Assembly (NCBI GenBank): GCA_049241705.1 | Contig: JBMLQF010000196.1 | Coordinates: 1-64,000 of the forward strand | Direction: 5' to 3' | Length of the DNA: 64,000 nt | Source of the DNA: Fluviicola sp049241705 | GTDB lineage: Bacteria; Bacteroidota; Bacteroidia; Flavobacteriales_D; Crocinitomicaceae | Shown here: one piece after another, positions 33,329-43,161 of the stretch | Numbering within the stretch: position 1 is the first letter of the stretch | Layout: every line of letters begins with the position of its first letter | Notes under the pieces: model-generated | Told to the model about the DNA's origin: nothing | The model's database searches: none | What the model saw: the letters and a program-made list of their open reading frames with translations, nothing else | Translations under genes and position numbers: made by a program

Positions 33329-34356
33329 TGAGCGAAGAGATCCAAGAAATAGATCAGGACGAAGAAGAATTATTTGAGCATTTCAGATTCAAAGCAGATC
33401 CGGGCCAAGAAGTGGTGCGGATCGATAAGTTTTTGATGGATCGGATGCCAAACACCTCCCGAAACAAGATTCAAGTTGCTGCCAAGAATGGTAATATCCT
33501 AGTCAACGATCGACAGGTAAAGCAGAACTATCGCATCAAACCAGGTGACGAAGTGTCCATGGTCTTACCGTATCCAGTTCGCGAAATTGAACTTATTCCT
33601 CAGGATATTCCATTGAACATTGTTTATGAAGACGATTCTTTGATTGTCCTAAATAAACCTGCTAATATGGTGGTGCATCCTGGTTATGGAAATTACACAG
33701 GCACGTTGGTCAATGCACTTGTTTATCACTTTGATCACCTTCCACAACGCATCCATGATTATTTTGGTAGACCCGGATTGGTTCACCGCTTGGATAAACA
33801 TACCACCGGAATTATGGTGGTTGCCAAAACTGAAAATGCCTTGACTCATTTGGCAAAGCAATTTTATGATCGTACTACAGAACGTCGCTACCATGCATTG
33901 GTTTGGGGTGATGTGGAAGAAGATGTGCGCATCGAAGGAAATTTGGGGCGTTCGCTTCAAAACCGCAAAATGATGACAGTATTTCCGGATGGAGACTATG
34001 GAAAACATGCTGTTACGAACGTGAAAGTGATCAAGCGCTTTGGCTTGGTGACGCTGGTAGAATGTAAATTGGAGACAGGACGAACCCATCAGATCCGTGC
34101 GCACATGAAGTGGATTGGACATCCATTATTTCATGACCTTGAGTATGGTGGTGATCGCATCGTAAAAGGAACCACCAGTGCTTCCTACAAGCATTTTATT
34201 GAAAATTGTTTTGAGTTAATTCCCGGGCAGGCCTTACATGCGAAATCTCTGGGTTTTGTGCACCCTGAAACAGGAAAGTGGTTGCAGTTCGATTCGGAAC
34301 TTCCGGAAGGATTCAAACTGCTATTGGAAAAGTGGGAGCGCTACACCGTTCAGTAA
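33328..34356 (+). CDS. rluD: RluA-family 23S rRNA pseudouridine synthase
   Basis: 342 residues with an N-terminal S4 domain (IDKFLMDRMPNTSRNKIQVAAKNGNILVN) and the RluA/RluD catalytic motif LVHRLDKHTTGIMVVAKT carrying the active Asp. 'VECKLETGRTHQIRAHMKWIGHPLFHD' follows. This set isomerises specific uridines in 23S rRNA. The symbol rluD is given by domain composition; the exact target sites are not provable here. Start and the stop of the T9SS gene overlap by one base. Confidence 0.9.
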   Translation: MSEEIQEIDQDEEELFEHFRFKADPGQEVVRIDKFLMDRMPNTSRNKIQVAAKNGNILVNDRQVKQNYRIKPGDEVSMVLPYPVREIELIPQDIPLNIVYEDDSLIVLNKPANMVVHPGYGNYTGTLVNALVYHFDHLPQRIHDYFGRPGLVHRLDKHTTGIMVVAKTENALTHLAKQFYDRTTERRYHALVWGDVEEDVRIEGNLGRSLQNRKMMTVFPDGDYGKHAVTNVKVIKRFGLVTLVECKLETGRTHQIRAHMKWIGHPLFHDLEYGGDRIVKGTTSASYKHFIENCFELIPGQALHAKSLGFVHPETGKWLQFDSELPEGFKLLLEKWERYTVQ

Positions 34357-34530
34357 AAACTCACAAATATTCGATTAATTGTATTTTTTTAGGGTCGAAC
34401 GGATTCGATTTAAATTTTTTAAATTAACTTCGGCAATCTTCTATACGCTGTTGAATGGGCTTTGGACGTGTTTAAAGCTGAGTTTTTCGTCGGATTTGAA
34501 GATATTTAACCAATGTTTGCACTTAAGCTT

Positions 34531-36678
34531 ATGAACGTTAGAACACTTACTTTACTTGTGTCGATGGGTATCACTGGATGGGTTTCAGCTCAGCCAAAAT
34601 ATTTGAAGGATGCCAATAAGATGTACCGAAGTGAAAATTACTGTGAAGCTGCAGATAAATGTGCTGTTGCCTATTCCAAGATCAAGCGGAATGGAGCGAT
34701 GGCTCTTGCAGCTAAAGGGGAAATGGCATTCAAAACAGCGGAATCTTTCCGTAACATCGAGGACGTAAAGCAAGCCAACGAATGGTATGAGAAAGCCATT
34801 TTGTTGAAGTATTATCAGAAGGAGCCTTTAGTTTACCTATACAACGCCGAAATGTTGCGTATCATGGGTGAGTTCAAAAAGGCAGAGCAAAACTACGCTT
34901 TGTACAAGAGCTTGGTGCCGGATGATACACGTGCTGACGTTGGTATAGAGTCATGTAAAAAACACGAAGAGTTCAAAGAAAACCGTACGCGTCACACCGT
35001 AACGAACGTTACTCCATTGAACAAAGAAGGATTCGAAATGGCTCCGATGTTTGTAGATAAAAAAGGTGTGGTTATGGCCTTTTCATCATCTCGTGATGGA
35101 GTTGTAGGTAATGAGGATGATCCTCGTACTTGTGACCCTTACATGGATATTTTCGTATCTGAATTGGATAAGAAAGGAAACTTTACAGCGGTTAAGCCAA
35201 TTGAAGGTGATAGTATCAACACGGAGGATAACGAAGGAACGATCTGTATCGATGGTCGTGCAAAAACGATGTTCTTTACTCGTTGTCCAAACCGTAAGAA
35301 ACAAAATTTAGGTTGTGATATTTGGGTTTCTGAAGTTGCTGGTAAAGGATGGGGAATTCCAAAGAAATTGCCTTTGAAAAGCAACGATTCCATTTCAGTA
35401 GGACACCCTGCAGTATCTGACGATGGAAAATTCTTGGTGTTTGCTTCTGATATGCCAGGCGGTGTAGGAGGTCGCGACCTTTGGTTTACGACTTACGACA
35501 AAAAATCTGATTCTTGGTCAACTCCTCAAAATATGGGGCCTCAGGTAAATACTGCCGGTGATGAATTGTTCCCAACGTTTGCATTGAACGGGGATTTGAT
35601 CTATGCTTCAAACGGATTACCAGGAATGGGAGGTTTGGATATTTTCAAAGCTACTCGTGTTGGAGAAGAGAACAAATGGGAAAACCCAACAAACTTAGGT
35701 TCTCCAATCAACTCTGATTTCAACGACTACGCCTTGATCGAAGTAACTGAGAAAAAAGGATATTTTACTTCTGAGCGTAAAGGTGGTGCTGGTGATAATT
35801 TCAAACCAGACATCTATATGTATGAATTGCCTCCAAACGTATTTACTTTGAAAGTAAACGTATTGGATCTTTCTGATAAGAAAAAGCAAACAAAGATCGA
35901 TGGCGTTGACGTGAATGTGGTTTGTAAAACAACAGGTGAGAAATGGACCGGAAAGACAATGAAAGACGGTTCAATCTACTGGGATAAAAAAGCTAATGGT
36001 GATCGTTATATTAACGAAGAGTCTGAGTACAGTATTACTATTTCAAAAGCTGGATACTACGAAAACAAAACGGCTACTGAGATCAAAACTATTGGATTGA
36101 AGTATGATCAGGATTTCGTGGTAGATATGGGATTACTTCCAATCAAACCGATTCGTTTGCCGGAAGTTCGTTATCCATTGGCTCGTTGGGATTTGTTGGT
36201 TGACTCGTCAATTAACTCAAAAGATTCCTTGTTATTCGTATTGAACCTATTGGAAGAAAATCCGGGATTGATCTTGGAGTTGTCTTCTCACACTGACCCT
36301 CGTGGTGGTAATATTTACAACCAGGTACTTTCTGAAAACCGTGCTAAAGCTTGTTACAAGTTCTTGGTTGAAGAAAAAGGAGTGGATCCACGTCGCATTG
36401 TTCCAGTTGGAAAAGGAGAGATGGAACCACGTGCCATGTACTTGAAAGATGGTAAGTACTATGAGAAACAATTAGTTGATGGTTCTGCTCAAGAAGTAAA
36501 AATGACAGAAGCATATATGGCTCAGTTTATGAAAGACAAGAAGAAATTCGAGATGTTGCAACAGTTCAACCGTCGTACAGAAGGTAAGGTGTTGTCTTTG
36601 GACTTCGATCCGGCTACTGCGAAACCAGCGAATCCGGATTACTTGATCTTTAAGAAATTGCCTCCAACAAATAAATAA
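34531..36678 (+). CDS. PorE-like OmpA/PD40/TPR outer-membrane protein
   Basis: 715 residues. MNVRTLTLLVSMGITGWVSAQ is the signal peptide; an ATG 18 bases upstream is possible. Order of parts: tetratricopeptide-type helices (about 25-135), a PD40/WD40-like propeller (about 155-435, with repeats like 'HPAVSDDGKFLVFASDMPGGVGGRDLWF'), a carboxypeptidase-regulatory-like domain (about 440-540), and an OmpA peptidoglycan-binding domain (LELSSHTDPRGGNIYNQVLSENRAKACYKFLVEEKGV). This architecture matches PorE, the protein that ties the T9SS PorK/N complex to peptidoglycan, and relatives of unproven role. Codon choice is strongly biased, suggesting high expression. A ~170-base gap upstream holds AT-rich sequence without a clear -7 element. 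Confidence 0.8.
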   Translation: MNVRTLTLLVSMGITGWVSAQPKYLKDANKMYRSENYCEAADKCAVAYSKIKRNGAMALAAKGEMAFKTAESFRNIEDVKQANEWYEKAILLKYYQKEPLVYLYNAEMLRIMGEFKKAEQNYALYKSLVPDDTRADVGIESCKKHEEFKENRTRHTVTNVTPLNKEGFEMAPMFVDKKGVVMAFSSSRDGVVGNEDDPRTCDPYMDIFVSELDKKGNFTAVKPIEGDSINTEDNEGTICIDGRAKTMFFTRCPNRKKQNLGCDIWVSEVAGKGWGIPKKLPLKSNDSISVGHPAVSDDGKFLVFASDMPGGVGGRDLWFTTYDKKSDSWSTPQNMGPQVNTAGDELFPTFALNGDLIYASNGLPGMGGLDIFKATRVGEENKWENPTNLGSPINSDFNDYALIEVTEKKGYFTSERKGGAGDNFKPDIYMYELPPNVFTLKVNVLDLSDKKKQTKIDGVDVNVVCKTTGEKWTGKTMKDGSIYWDKKANGDRYINEESEYSITISKAGYYENKTATEIKTIGLKYDQDFVVDMGLLPIKPIRLPEVRYPLARWDLLVDSSINSKDSLLFVLNLLEENPGLILELSSHTDPRGGNIYNQVLSENRAKACYKFLVEEKGVDPRRIVPVGKGEMEPRAMYLKDGKYYEKQLVDGSAQEVKMTEAYMAQFMKDKKKFEMLQQFNRRTEGKVLSLDFDPATAKPANPDYLIFKKLPPTNK

Positions 36679-36681
36679 TAG

Positions 36682-36711
36682 AAAAGGCCTCCACGCGGAG
36701 GCCTTTTTTCT
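36682..36711 (+). terminator. terminator of the PorE-like gene
   Basis: AAAAGGCCTCC/GGAGGCCTTTT stem with a 4-base ACGC loop and a T-run. Confidence 0.85.
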
Positions 36712-36748
36712 TGCCCATATTCGAGTTTTAACACTCCGAATAAATCCT

Positions 36749-36756
36749 TACCTTTG
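36749..36756 (+). promoter_or_regulatory. -7 promoter element (TACCTTTG) of the purM-like gene
   Basis: Exact TAnnTTTG match 16 bases before the ATG at 36773. Confidence 0.6.
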
Positions 36757-36772
36757 CGCTTTCTTTTGTACT

Positions 36773-37942
36773 ATGTCTGATATTCGATACAATTTGCGCG
36801 GTGTTTCTGCCGGGAAAGAGGAAGTGCACAACGCGATCAAAAACGTGGATAAGGGATTGTTCCCAAAAGCTTTTTGTAAAATAGTTCCAGACTATCTTAC
36901 TGGCGATCCGGAATATTGTATCGTGATGCACGCGGATGGTGCTGGTACCAAGTCTTCTCTTGCCTACATGTATTGGAAAGAAACTGGAGAAGTTTCTGTT
37001 TGGAAAGGGATCGCACAAGATGCCTTGATCATGAATATCGACGACCTACTGTGTGTCGGTGCAACTGAAAATATCTTATTGTCTTCTACTATCGGCAGAA
37101 ATAAAAATCTGGTGACTGGCGAAGTAATCGCGGCTATAATCAATGGTACAGAAGAATTACTAGAGACTTTGCGCGAGCAAGGGATAGGTATTTTCTCAAC
37201 CGGTGGAGAAACTGCTGACGTAGGTGACTTGGTACGTACGATAATCGTTGACAGTACCGTTGTTTGCCGCATGAAACGCAGCGATGTGATCTCAAACGAT
37301 ACGATTCAACCGGGTGATGTAGTGGTTGGTTTGGCTTCATTCGGTCAAGCAACGTATGAGGACAGCTATAACGGTGGAATGGGTTCAAACGGATTGACCT
37401 CAGCCCGACATGATGTCTTCAACAAGACTTTGGCTGCAAAATATCCTGAAAGTTTTGACCCTGCTGTACCGAGTGAATTGGTTTATTCCGGATCATGTAA
37501 TCTGACAGACAAAGTAGAAGGAGTTCCCGTGGATGCCGGTCAATTGGTACTTTCTCCAACAAGAACTTATGCTCCTGTAATCAAGGCGATGCTTGATAAA
37601 CACCGCGCTGATATTCACGGGATGGTTCATTGTTCAGGTGGTGCTCAAACGAAAGTGTTGCACTTTGTAGATGGTGTTCACGTCATCAAAGACAACATGT
37701 TTCCGATCCCACCATTATTCCAATTGATCCAACGCGAATCGAGAACCGATTGGAAGGAAATGTACAAAGTGTTCAATATGGGTCACCGCATGGAAGTGTA
37801 TGTTCCTGAACACATCGCAGCTTCTTTGATCGAGATCAGTAAAGGATTTGGTATCGAGGCACAGGTGATCGGTCGTGTAGAGGCTTTTGAAGGAAAGCAA
37901 GTAACTGTTCGTTCCGAAGTAGGTGAATTTATCTATCAGTAA
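36773..37942 (+). CDS. purM: phosphoribosylformylglycinamidine cyclo-ligase (AIR synthase)
   Basis: AIR synthase-family enzyme; in purine synthesis PurM closes the imidazole ring of FGAM with ATP. The 389-residue protein is of the longer type found in Bacteroidota. Visible features are 'HADGAGTKSSLAYMYWKETGE', 'DALIMNIDDLLCVGATENILLSSTIGRNK', 'GIFSTGGETADVGDLVRTI', 'GDVVVGLASFGQATYEDSYNGGMGSNGLTSARHD' and 'MVHCSGGAQTKVLHF'. It is followed after two bases by prfA, a pairing that suggests one operon. Confidence 0.88.
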   Translation: MSDIRYNLRGVSAGKEEVHNAIKNVDKGLFPKAFCKIVPDYLTGDPEYCIVMHADGAGTKSSLAYMYWKETGEVSVWKGIAQDALIMNIDDLLCVGATENILLSSTIGRNKNLVTGEVIAAIINGTEELLETLREQGIGIFSTGGETADVGDLVRTIIVDSTVVCRMKRSDVISNDTIQPGDVVVGLASFGQATYEDSYNGGMGSNGLTSARHDVFNKTLAAKYPESFDPAVPSELVYSGSCNLTDKVEGVPVDAGQLVLSPTRTYAPVIKAMLDKHRADIHGMVHCSGGAQTKVLHFVDGVHVIKDNMFPIPPLFQLIQRESRTDWKEMYKVFNMGHRMEVYVPEHIAASLIEISKGFGIEAQVIGRVEAFEGKQVTVRSEVGEFIYQ

Positions 37943-37944
37943 TC

Positions 37945-39027
37945 ATGCAGGATCTATTAAGCAAGCTTGAAGCAATCCACTTTCGTTTTGTGGAAGTAGG
38001 TAAGATGATTACCGATCCGGATATCATTTCGGATATGGATCGCTATGTGAAATTGAATAAAGAATACCGTGACCTGGAAGAGGTTGATACGGCATATAAG
38101 AACTACAAGAACATTTTAGATAATCTGAAAAGTGCGAAGGAACTGTTGGAAATTGAAACAGATCCTGAAATGCGCGAGATGGCTAAAATGGAGATTGATA
38201 GTTTGGAAACGCAACGTCCTGAATTGGAGGAGGAGATCAAAATGTTATTGATCCCGAAAGATCCGGAAGACGACAAGAATGCTATTTTGGAATTGCGTGC
38301 CGGAACTGGTGGAGATGAGGCCTGTATTTTCGTCGAGGATGTTTTCCGCATGTACACGATGTATTTCAAAGAAATGGGCTGGCAATATGATATTCTGAAT
38401 TCTTCTGAAGGAGGAACAAAAGGATACAAAGAGATTTCCATGGAAGTTACCGGCGCCGGGATCTATGGTATGCTCAAATTCGAATCAGGTGTACACCGCG
38501 TACAACGCGTTCCAGAAACGGAGTCGCAAGGACGTGTGCATACATCCGCAATTACGGTGGCAGTTTTGCCGGAGGCGGAAGAAGTAGATTTTGACCTGGA
38601 CATGAACGATGTGCGTAAAGACACTTTCCGTGCATCAGGAGCTGGAGGACAGCACATTAACAAAACTGAATCTGCGATCCGTTTAACTCATATCCCAACC
38701 GGTTTGGTGGTGGAATGTCAAGATGGTCGTTCCCAGCATAAAAACTTAGAAAAAGCGATTTCAGTATTGCGCTCGCGTTTGTACCAATTGGAGTTAGACC
38801 GTGTGCAATCTGAACGTGCTGCACAGCGCAAGACCTTGGTTTCAACCGGTGACCGCTCCGCGAAGATCCGTACCTACAATTACCCGCAAGGACGAATTAC
38901 CGATCACCGCATCAATAAAACGATGTACAATTTGGGCGCCTTTATGAACGGTGATATCCAAGAAATGATCGATGCTTTGAAAATGGCCGAGAATGCGGAG
39001 AAAATGAAAGGTGAGGGGGTTGTATAA
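37945..39027 (+). CDS. prfA: peptide chain release factor 1
   Basis: Recognises stop codons UAA and UAG and triggers peptide release. 360 residues with the catalytic GGQ in FRASGAGGQHINKTESAIRL. The codon-recognition stretch is 'RVPETESQGRVHTSA', with a P-E-T tripeptide at the place of the PxT motif, which marks RF1. No frameshift as in prfB. It lies directly after purM. A 115-base spacer separates it from the TonB receptor. Confidence 0.95.
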   Translation: MQDLLSKLEAIHFRFVEVGKMITDPDIISDMDRYVKLNKEYRDLEEVDTAYKNYKNILDNLKSAKELLEIETDPEMREMAKMEIDSLETQRPELEEEIKMLLIPKDPEDDKNAILELRAGTGGDEACIFVEDVFRMYTMYFKEMGWQYDILNSSEGGTKGYKEISMEVTGAGIYGMLKFESGVHRVQRVPETESQGRVHTSAITVAVLPEAEEVDFDLDMNDVRKDTFRASGAGGQHINKTESAIRLTHIPTGLVVECQDGRSQHKNLEKAISVLRSRLYQLELDRVQSERAAQRKTLVSTGDRSAKIRTYNYPQGRITDHRINKTMYNLGAFMNGDIQEMIDALKMAENAEKMKGEGVV

Positions 39028-39141
39028 ACTTCCTTTTTTATTTTCCAATAAACCCGTTTTTCTACCGTTGAAGGATTTTGTGATATTTTTCTGTGTAATT
39101 CGTGAATAAAAGCGGAATTTTGCACCTCAATCACTTTTTGT

Positions 39142-41463
39142 ATGAAATTTTTCATCCTGACATGCCTGTTCTTATTAAGTTTTGGTGCGATGGCACAAGA
39201 AAAGGCTACCATTAGCGGTACCATCAAAGACGCCAAGACCGGTGAAGAAATGATCGGCGCCTCTATTAAAGTAAAAGATCAACTTCTTGGAACGGTGACC
39301 AATGAATATGGATTCTTTTCATTGACGCTTCCGAAAGGAACGTACATGATCGTATTTTCCTCTATTGATTACAAGCCTCAAGAGAAGTCCATCACTTTGA
39401 ACGAGAATATACAAATGGATATTCAATTGGAACCGGTGAATACGGCAACTGAAATAGAAGAAGTTACCGTTGAAGCTACTCGCCCAGATGCATCTGTAAA
39501 GGATCCGATCATGGGCGTGGAGAAATTGGACCCTAAGGAAATTGCCAAGATTCCGGTGATTTTCGGGGAAAAAGACTTGATCAAAACCATGCAGTTGTTG
39601 CCGGGTGTGAAGAATGCGGGTGAGGGGAGTTCTGGATTTTATGTTCGTGGCGGTGGTGCCGATCAAAATTTGATCCTCCTGGACGAAGCACCAGTTTACA
39701 ATGCTTCCCATTTATTAGGTTTCTTCTCTACATTCAATTCGGACGCGATCAAAGATGCAACTCTTTACAAAGGAAATCAGCCCGCGAATTTTGGTGGTCG
39801 TTTGAGTTCTGTGCTCGATATCAAAATGAACGAGGGGAATAGCAAGCGCTACAATGTGAGTGGCGGACTTGGTTTGATCTCCTCAAAACTGAATGTGGAA
39901 GGACCGATAGTAAAGGATAAAGCTTCCTTTTTGATCACCGGTCGAAGAACCTATGCCGATCTCTTCCTGAAAGCAACAGAAGAATTTAAAGATAACCGGT
40001 TGTATTTCTATGACCTGAATGCCAAATTGAATTACCGTATCAACCAGAAAAATCGCTTGTTCCTGTCAGGGTATTTCGGTCGCGATAAATTGGGTTTGGG
40101 CGATGTTTTTGGAATTGACTGGGGAAATACTACGGGAACTTTGCGTTGGAACCATGTGGTGAACGATAAATTATTCTCCAACACAAGCTTCATCTATTCC
40201 AAATACGATTACAAGATCAATATTTCAGGTGGAGATGTTTCTTTCTCCATTCGTTCACAGATCGAAGACCTCAACTTGAAACAAGAATTTCAATATTTCG
40301 TCAATACCCGCAATAAGATCCGCTTTGGAGCGAATGTGATCCGACATGCCATTACTCCTGGTCAAGTAGAAGCTAGTGAAGGTTCAGGGATCAATGCAGA
40401 GCGCTTCAATCCTACACCAACCATCGAGACGGCGGCCTTCGTGACCAATGATTTTACGGTCAATGAGAAGTTGACAATCAATTATGGCGTCCGTTATTCA
40501 TTGCTGACTGTTTTAGGAAATGGCGATGAAATGTATACCTACAACACGGACGGATCTGTTGCAACCACGAATATCTATTCAAAAGGTAAGGTTTTGAAGA
40601 GTTATCACAATTTGGAGCCGCGCGCATCTTTTAGTTGGGAATATTTGAAAGGACAATCGATCAAAGGAGCTTACTCCAGAAATACACAAAACATTCACCA
40701 GGTATCGAACGCCACTTCCGGTTCACCAACGGATGTGTGGTTGTCATCAAGCATGAACATCAAACCCGGGATTTCGGATCAGGTGGCTTTGGGTTGGTTC
40801 AAGAACTTCAAAGAGAACATGTTCGAGGTGAATACCGAATTGTATTACAAATGGATGCAGAACCAGCTTGATTACCGCAATGGTGCGAACGAGCAAGCGA
40901 ACGAAAAATTAGAAGGAGAATTGCTCTCCGGAATCGGTCGCGCTTATGGAATCGAATTGATGTTGCGCAAAAAGACAGGTAAATTCACCGGATGGATCGG
41001 GTATACCCTTTCGCGCACGGAGCGTAAGATCGACGGAATCAATAACAACAATTGGTATCTTGCCAAGCAAGACCGCACACATGATATTTCAGTAGTAGGG
41101 ATTTACGATCTTACTAAAAAATTGTCGATTTCAGCTTTGTTTGTTTTCTATACTGGAAACGCAGTGACCTTCCCTTCCGGAAAGTATTCAATTGATGGCG
41201 AAACATACTTCATTTATACCGAACGAAATGCCTACCGCATGCCGAACTATCACCGTTTGGATTTGGCATTGACATGGCAACGTAAGAATACTGAAAAGTT
41301 CGAGAGTAGCTGGAATTTCTCGATCTACAATGTTTATGCGCGTGAAAATGCTTACAGCATAACTTTCCGCGAGAATGCCGATGACCCAAATAAAACAGAA
41401 GCGGTACAAACAACCTTGTTCAAATTGGTTCCGGCCATTACATATAACTTCAAATTCAAATAA
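39142..41463 (+). CDS. TonB-dependent receptor with N-terminal carboxypeptidase-regulatory-like domain
   Basis: 773 residues. MKFFILTCLFLLSFGAMAQ is the signal peptide. The ~80-residue CarboxypepD_reg-like domain ('ATISGTIKDAKTGEEMIGASIKV') is followed by a plug ('LLPGVKNAGEGSSGFYVRGGGADQNLILLDEAPVYN') and a 22-strand-type barrel to the C-terminal 'FKLVPAITYNFKFK'. Imports an unknown substrate through the outer membrane using the TonB system. The next gene, DUF4249, starts two bases later, and this pair recurs in Bacteroidota. A weak -7 (GAATTTTG) ends 19 bases before the ATG. Confidence 0.92.
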   Translation: MKFFILTCLFLLSFGAMAQEKATISGTIKDAKTGEEMIGASIKVKDQLLGTVTNEYGFFSLTLPKGTYMIVFSSIDYKPQEKSITLNENIQMDIQLEPVNTATEIEEVTVEATRPDASVKDPIMGVEKLDPKEIAKIPVIFGEKDLIKTMQLLPGVKNAGEGSSGFYVRGGGADQNLILLDEAPVYNASHLLGFFSTFNSDAIKDATLYKGNQPANFGGRLSSVLDIKMNEGNSKRYNVSGGLGLISSKLNVEGPIVKDKASFLITGRRTYADLFLKATEEFKDNRLYFYDLNAKLNYRINQKNRLFLSGYFGRDKLGLGDVFGIDWGNTTGTLRWNHVVNDKLFSNTSFIYSKYDYKINISGGDVSFSIRSQIEDLNLKQEFQYFVNTRNKIRFGANVIRHAITPGQVEASEGSGINAERFNPTPTIETAAFVTNDFTVNEKLTINYGVRYSLLTVLGNGDEMYTYNTDGSVATTNIYSKGKVLKSYHNLEPRASFSWEYLKGQSIKGAYSRNTQNIHQVSNATSGSPTDVWLSSSMNIKPGISDQVALGWFKNFKENMFEVNTELYYKWMQNQLDYRNGANEQANEKLEGELLSGIGRAYGIELMLRKKTGKFTGWIGYTLSRTERKIDGINNNNWYLAKQDRTHDISVVGIYDLTKKLSISALFVFYTGNAVTFPSGKYSIDGETYFIYTERNAYRMPNYHRLDLALTWQRKNTEKFESSWNFSIYNVYARENAYSITFRENADDPNKTEAVQTTLFKLVPAITYNFKFK

Positions 41464-41464
41464 G

Positions 41465-42238
41465 ATGAGATATTTTTTAAGCCTAGTAATTGGATTGAGC
41501 TTCTTGAGCATCCAATCATGTCAGAAAGTGATTGATATCGATCTGAACGAAGAAGATCCGAAAGTAGTGATCGAGGGAAACATTGAAATGGGAGATACGA
41601 CGCATACTATTTCCGTTACACGTTCCTTGAATTTTGACGAATCAATGGCATACCCTGCAGTGAATGATGCCGTAGTAACTGTTACGGATAATCTGGGAAA
41701 TACAGCTTCATTCACACTTGTAGGAAATGGGATCTACCAGCTTTCCGGATATCCGGGAGTGGTTGGTCGAACATACACGATTACTGTATTGGTAGATGGA
41801 AAAATCTTTACGGCCTCTAGCAAAATGAATACTTTCGTTCCATTGAACGATTTATATACCCAAGATCTGTTATTTGGGCAGGATACTTTCCGCACGATAA
41901 TCGCTGAAAGGCAAGACCCGGCTAATGAATCCAATTACTATCAATTTCACATTTATCGCAATGGAGAAAAGGAGAAAGGGATCTTCTTGCAAGACGATCA
42001 ATTTGTTGATGGAAACCTGACCTTACAACCCTTGTTCATCAATGAGCTGAATCCGGGTGACACCTTGCGCGTGGATGTTTTCTGCATCGATAAACCGATC
42101 TACGAGTACTTCAATCAATTGAGTGTCAATTCTGCAGGTCAGGCCACTCCTGCCAATCCGGTGTCGAATTTCAGTGGTGGATGTTACGGGTATTTCGGGG
42201 CACGAACCTTTAGTTCTAAAACGTTTATTGTTCCCTAA
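41465..42238 (+). CDS. DUF4249 family lipoprotein
   Basis: 257 residues. MRYFLSLVIGLSFLSIQSCQK contains a lipobox (IQSC) at Cys19. The rest follows the DUF4249 pattern: 'VIDIDLNEEDPKVVIEGNIEMGDTTHTISVTRSLNFDE', 'VNDAVVTVTDNLGNTASF', 'GRTYTITVLVDGKIFTASSKM' and a Cys-containing end 'FSGGCYGYFGARTFSSKTFIV'. It probably works with the TonB receptor as an accessory surface lipoprotein. A much longer upstream start lies inside the receptor gene and is rejected. Confidence 0.88.
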   Translation: MRYFLSLVIGLSFLSIQSCQKVIDIDLNEEDPKVVIEGNIEMGDTTHTISVTRSLNFDESMAYPAVNDAVVTVTDNLGNTASFTLVGNGIYQLSGYPGVVGRTYTITVLVDGKIFTASSKMNTFVPLNDLYTQDLLFGQDTFRTIIAERQDPANESNYYQFHIYRNGEKEKGIFLQDDQFVDGNLTLQPLFINELNPGDTLRVDVFCIDKPIYEYFNQLSVNSAGQATPANPVSNFSGGCYGYFGARTFSSKTFIVP

Positions 42239-42272
42239 GGATTAAAGGTTTTCTTCTTTCCCTGAATAAGCG

Positions 42273-42280
42273 TACTTTTG
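42273..42280 (+). promoter_or_regulatory. pyrF: -7 promoter element (TACTTTTG) of pyrF
   Basis: Exact TAnnTTTG match 21 bases before the pyrF ATG. Confidence 0.6.
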
Positions 42281-42301
42281 TGCCCTTGAAGCACTAAACG
42301 T

Positions 42302-43126
42302 ATGACAAAAGCAGCATTAGTTTCAGAGATCAAAGCCAAAAGATCGTTCTTGTGTGTAGGATTGGATACAGACCTTTCCAAGATCCCGCCACATTTATTA
42401 AATGAAAGCGATCCTGTTTTTGCCTTCAACAAAGCGATCATTGATGCTACTCATGACTTGTGTGTAGCCTACAAGCCGAACATTGCTTTTTACGAATGTT
42501 TAGGTCCGAAAGGTTGGGATGCTTTGCAAAAAACGGTTGATTATATTCAGGAGCATACCTCTTGTATGGTTATCGCGGATGCAAAGCGTGGAGACATCGG
42601 AAATACTTCTTTGTATTACGCAAAAACCTTTTTTGAATACCTTAACTGCGATGCTGTTACTGTGGCCCCATACATGGGCGAAGATTCTGTAACACCTTTT
42701 CAGGAATACAAAGATAAATGGGTGATCCTCTTAGCTTTGACATCGAATAAAGGAGCGCTGGATTTTCAATTCATGACGGATGTTAAAGGGGAGGAGTTGT
42801 ACAAAAAAGTGTTGCGTAAATCGTCGAATTGGGGAACCGATGAAAATCTGATGTACGTAGTAGGTGCAACGCGCGCTGAAGGAATAGGCGAAGTACGCAA
42901 GATAGTTCCGAATCATTTCTTTTTAGTACCGGGTGTTGGCGCTCAAGGCGGAAGTTTGGAAGATGTCGTGAACTACGGATGGAATGCCGATTGCGGTTTG
43001 TTGGTGAATGCTTCGCGTTCTATTTTGTACGCATCAACAGCTACTGATTTTGCCGAGAAAGCACGTCAGGAAGCCCAGGATCTGCAACAACAAATGGACC
43101 GTTGTTTGGTCGAAAAGAATTGGTAA
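42302..43126 (+). CDS. pyrF: orotidine 5'-phosphate decarboxylase
   Basis: Last step of UMP synthesis, decarboxylating OMP. 274 residues of the longer (bacterial type 2) form: 'FLCVGLDTDLSKIP', 'AYKPNIAFYECLGPKGWDALQ', the catalytic 'VIADAKRGDIGNTSLYYAKTFF', and 'LVPGVGAQGGSLEDVV'. A possible membrane gene follows after 35 bases, but no pyrimidine gene is adjacent. Confidence 0.95.
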   Translation: MTKAALVSEIKAKRSFLCVGLDTDLSKIPPHLLNESDPVFAFNKAIIDATHDLCVAYKPNIAFYECLGPKGWDALQKTVDYIQEHTSCMVIADAKRGDIGNTSLYYAKTFFEYLNCDAVTVAPYMGEDSVTPFQEYKDKWVILLALTSNKGALDFQFMTDVKGEELYKKVLRKSSNWGTDENLMYVVGATRAEGIGEVRKIVPNHFFLVPGVGAQGGSLEDVVNYGWNADCGLLVNASRSILYASTATDFAEKARQEAQDLQQQMDRCLVEKNW

Positions 43127-43161
43127 GATCGATTTCAATCTAACGCAGTTTCCGCGATCTC

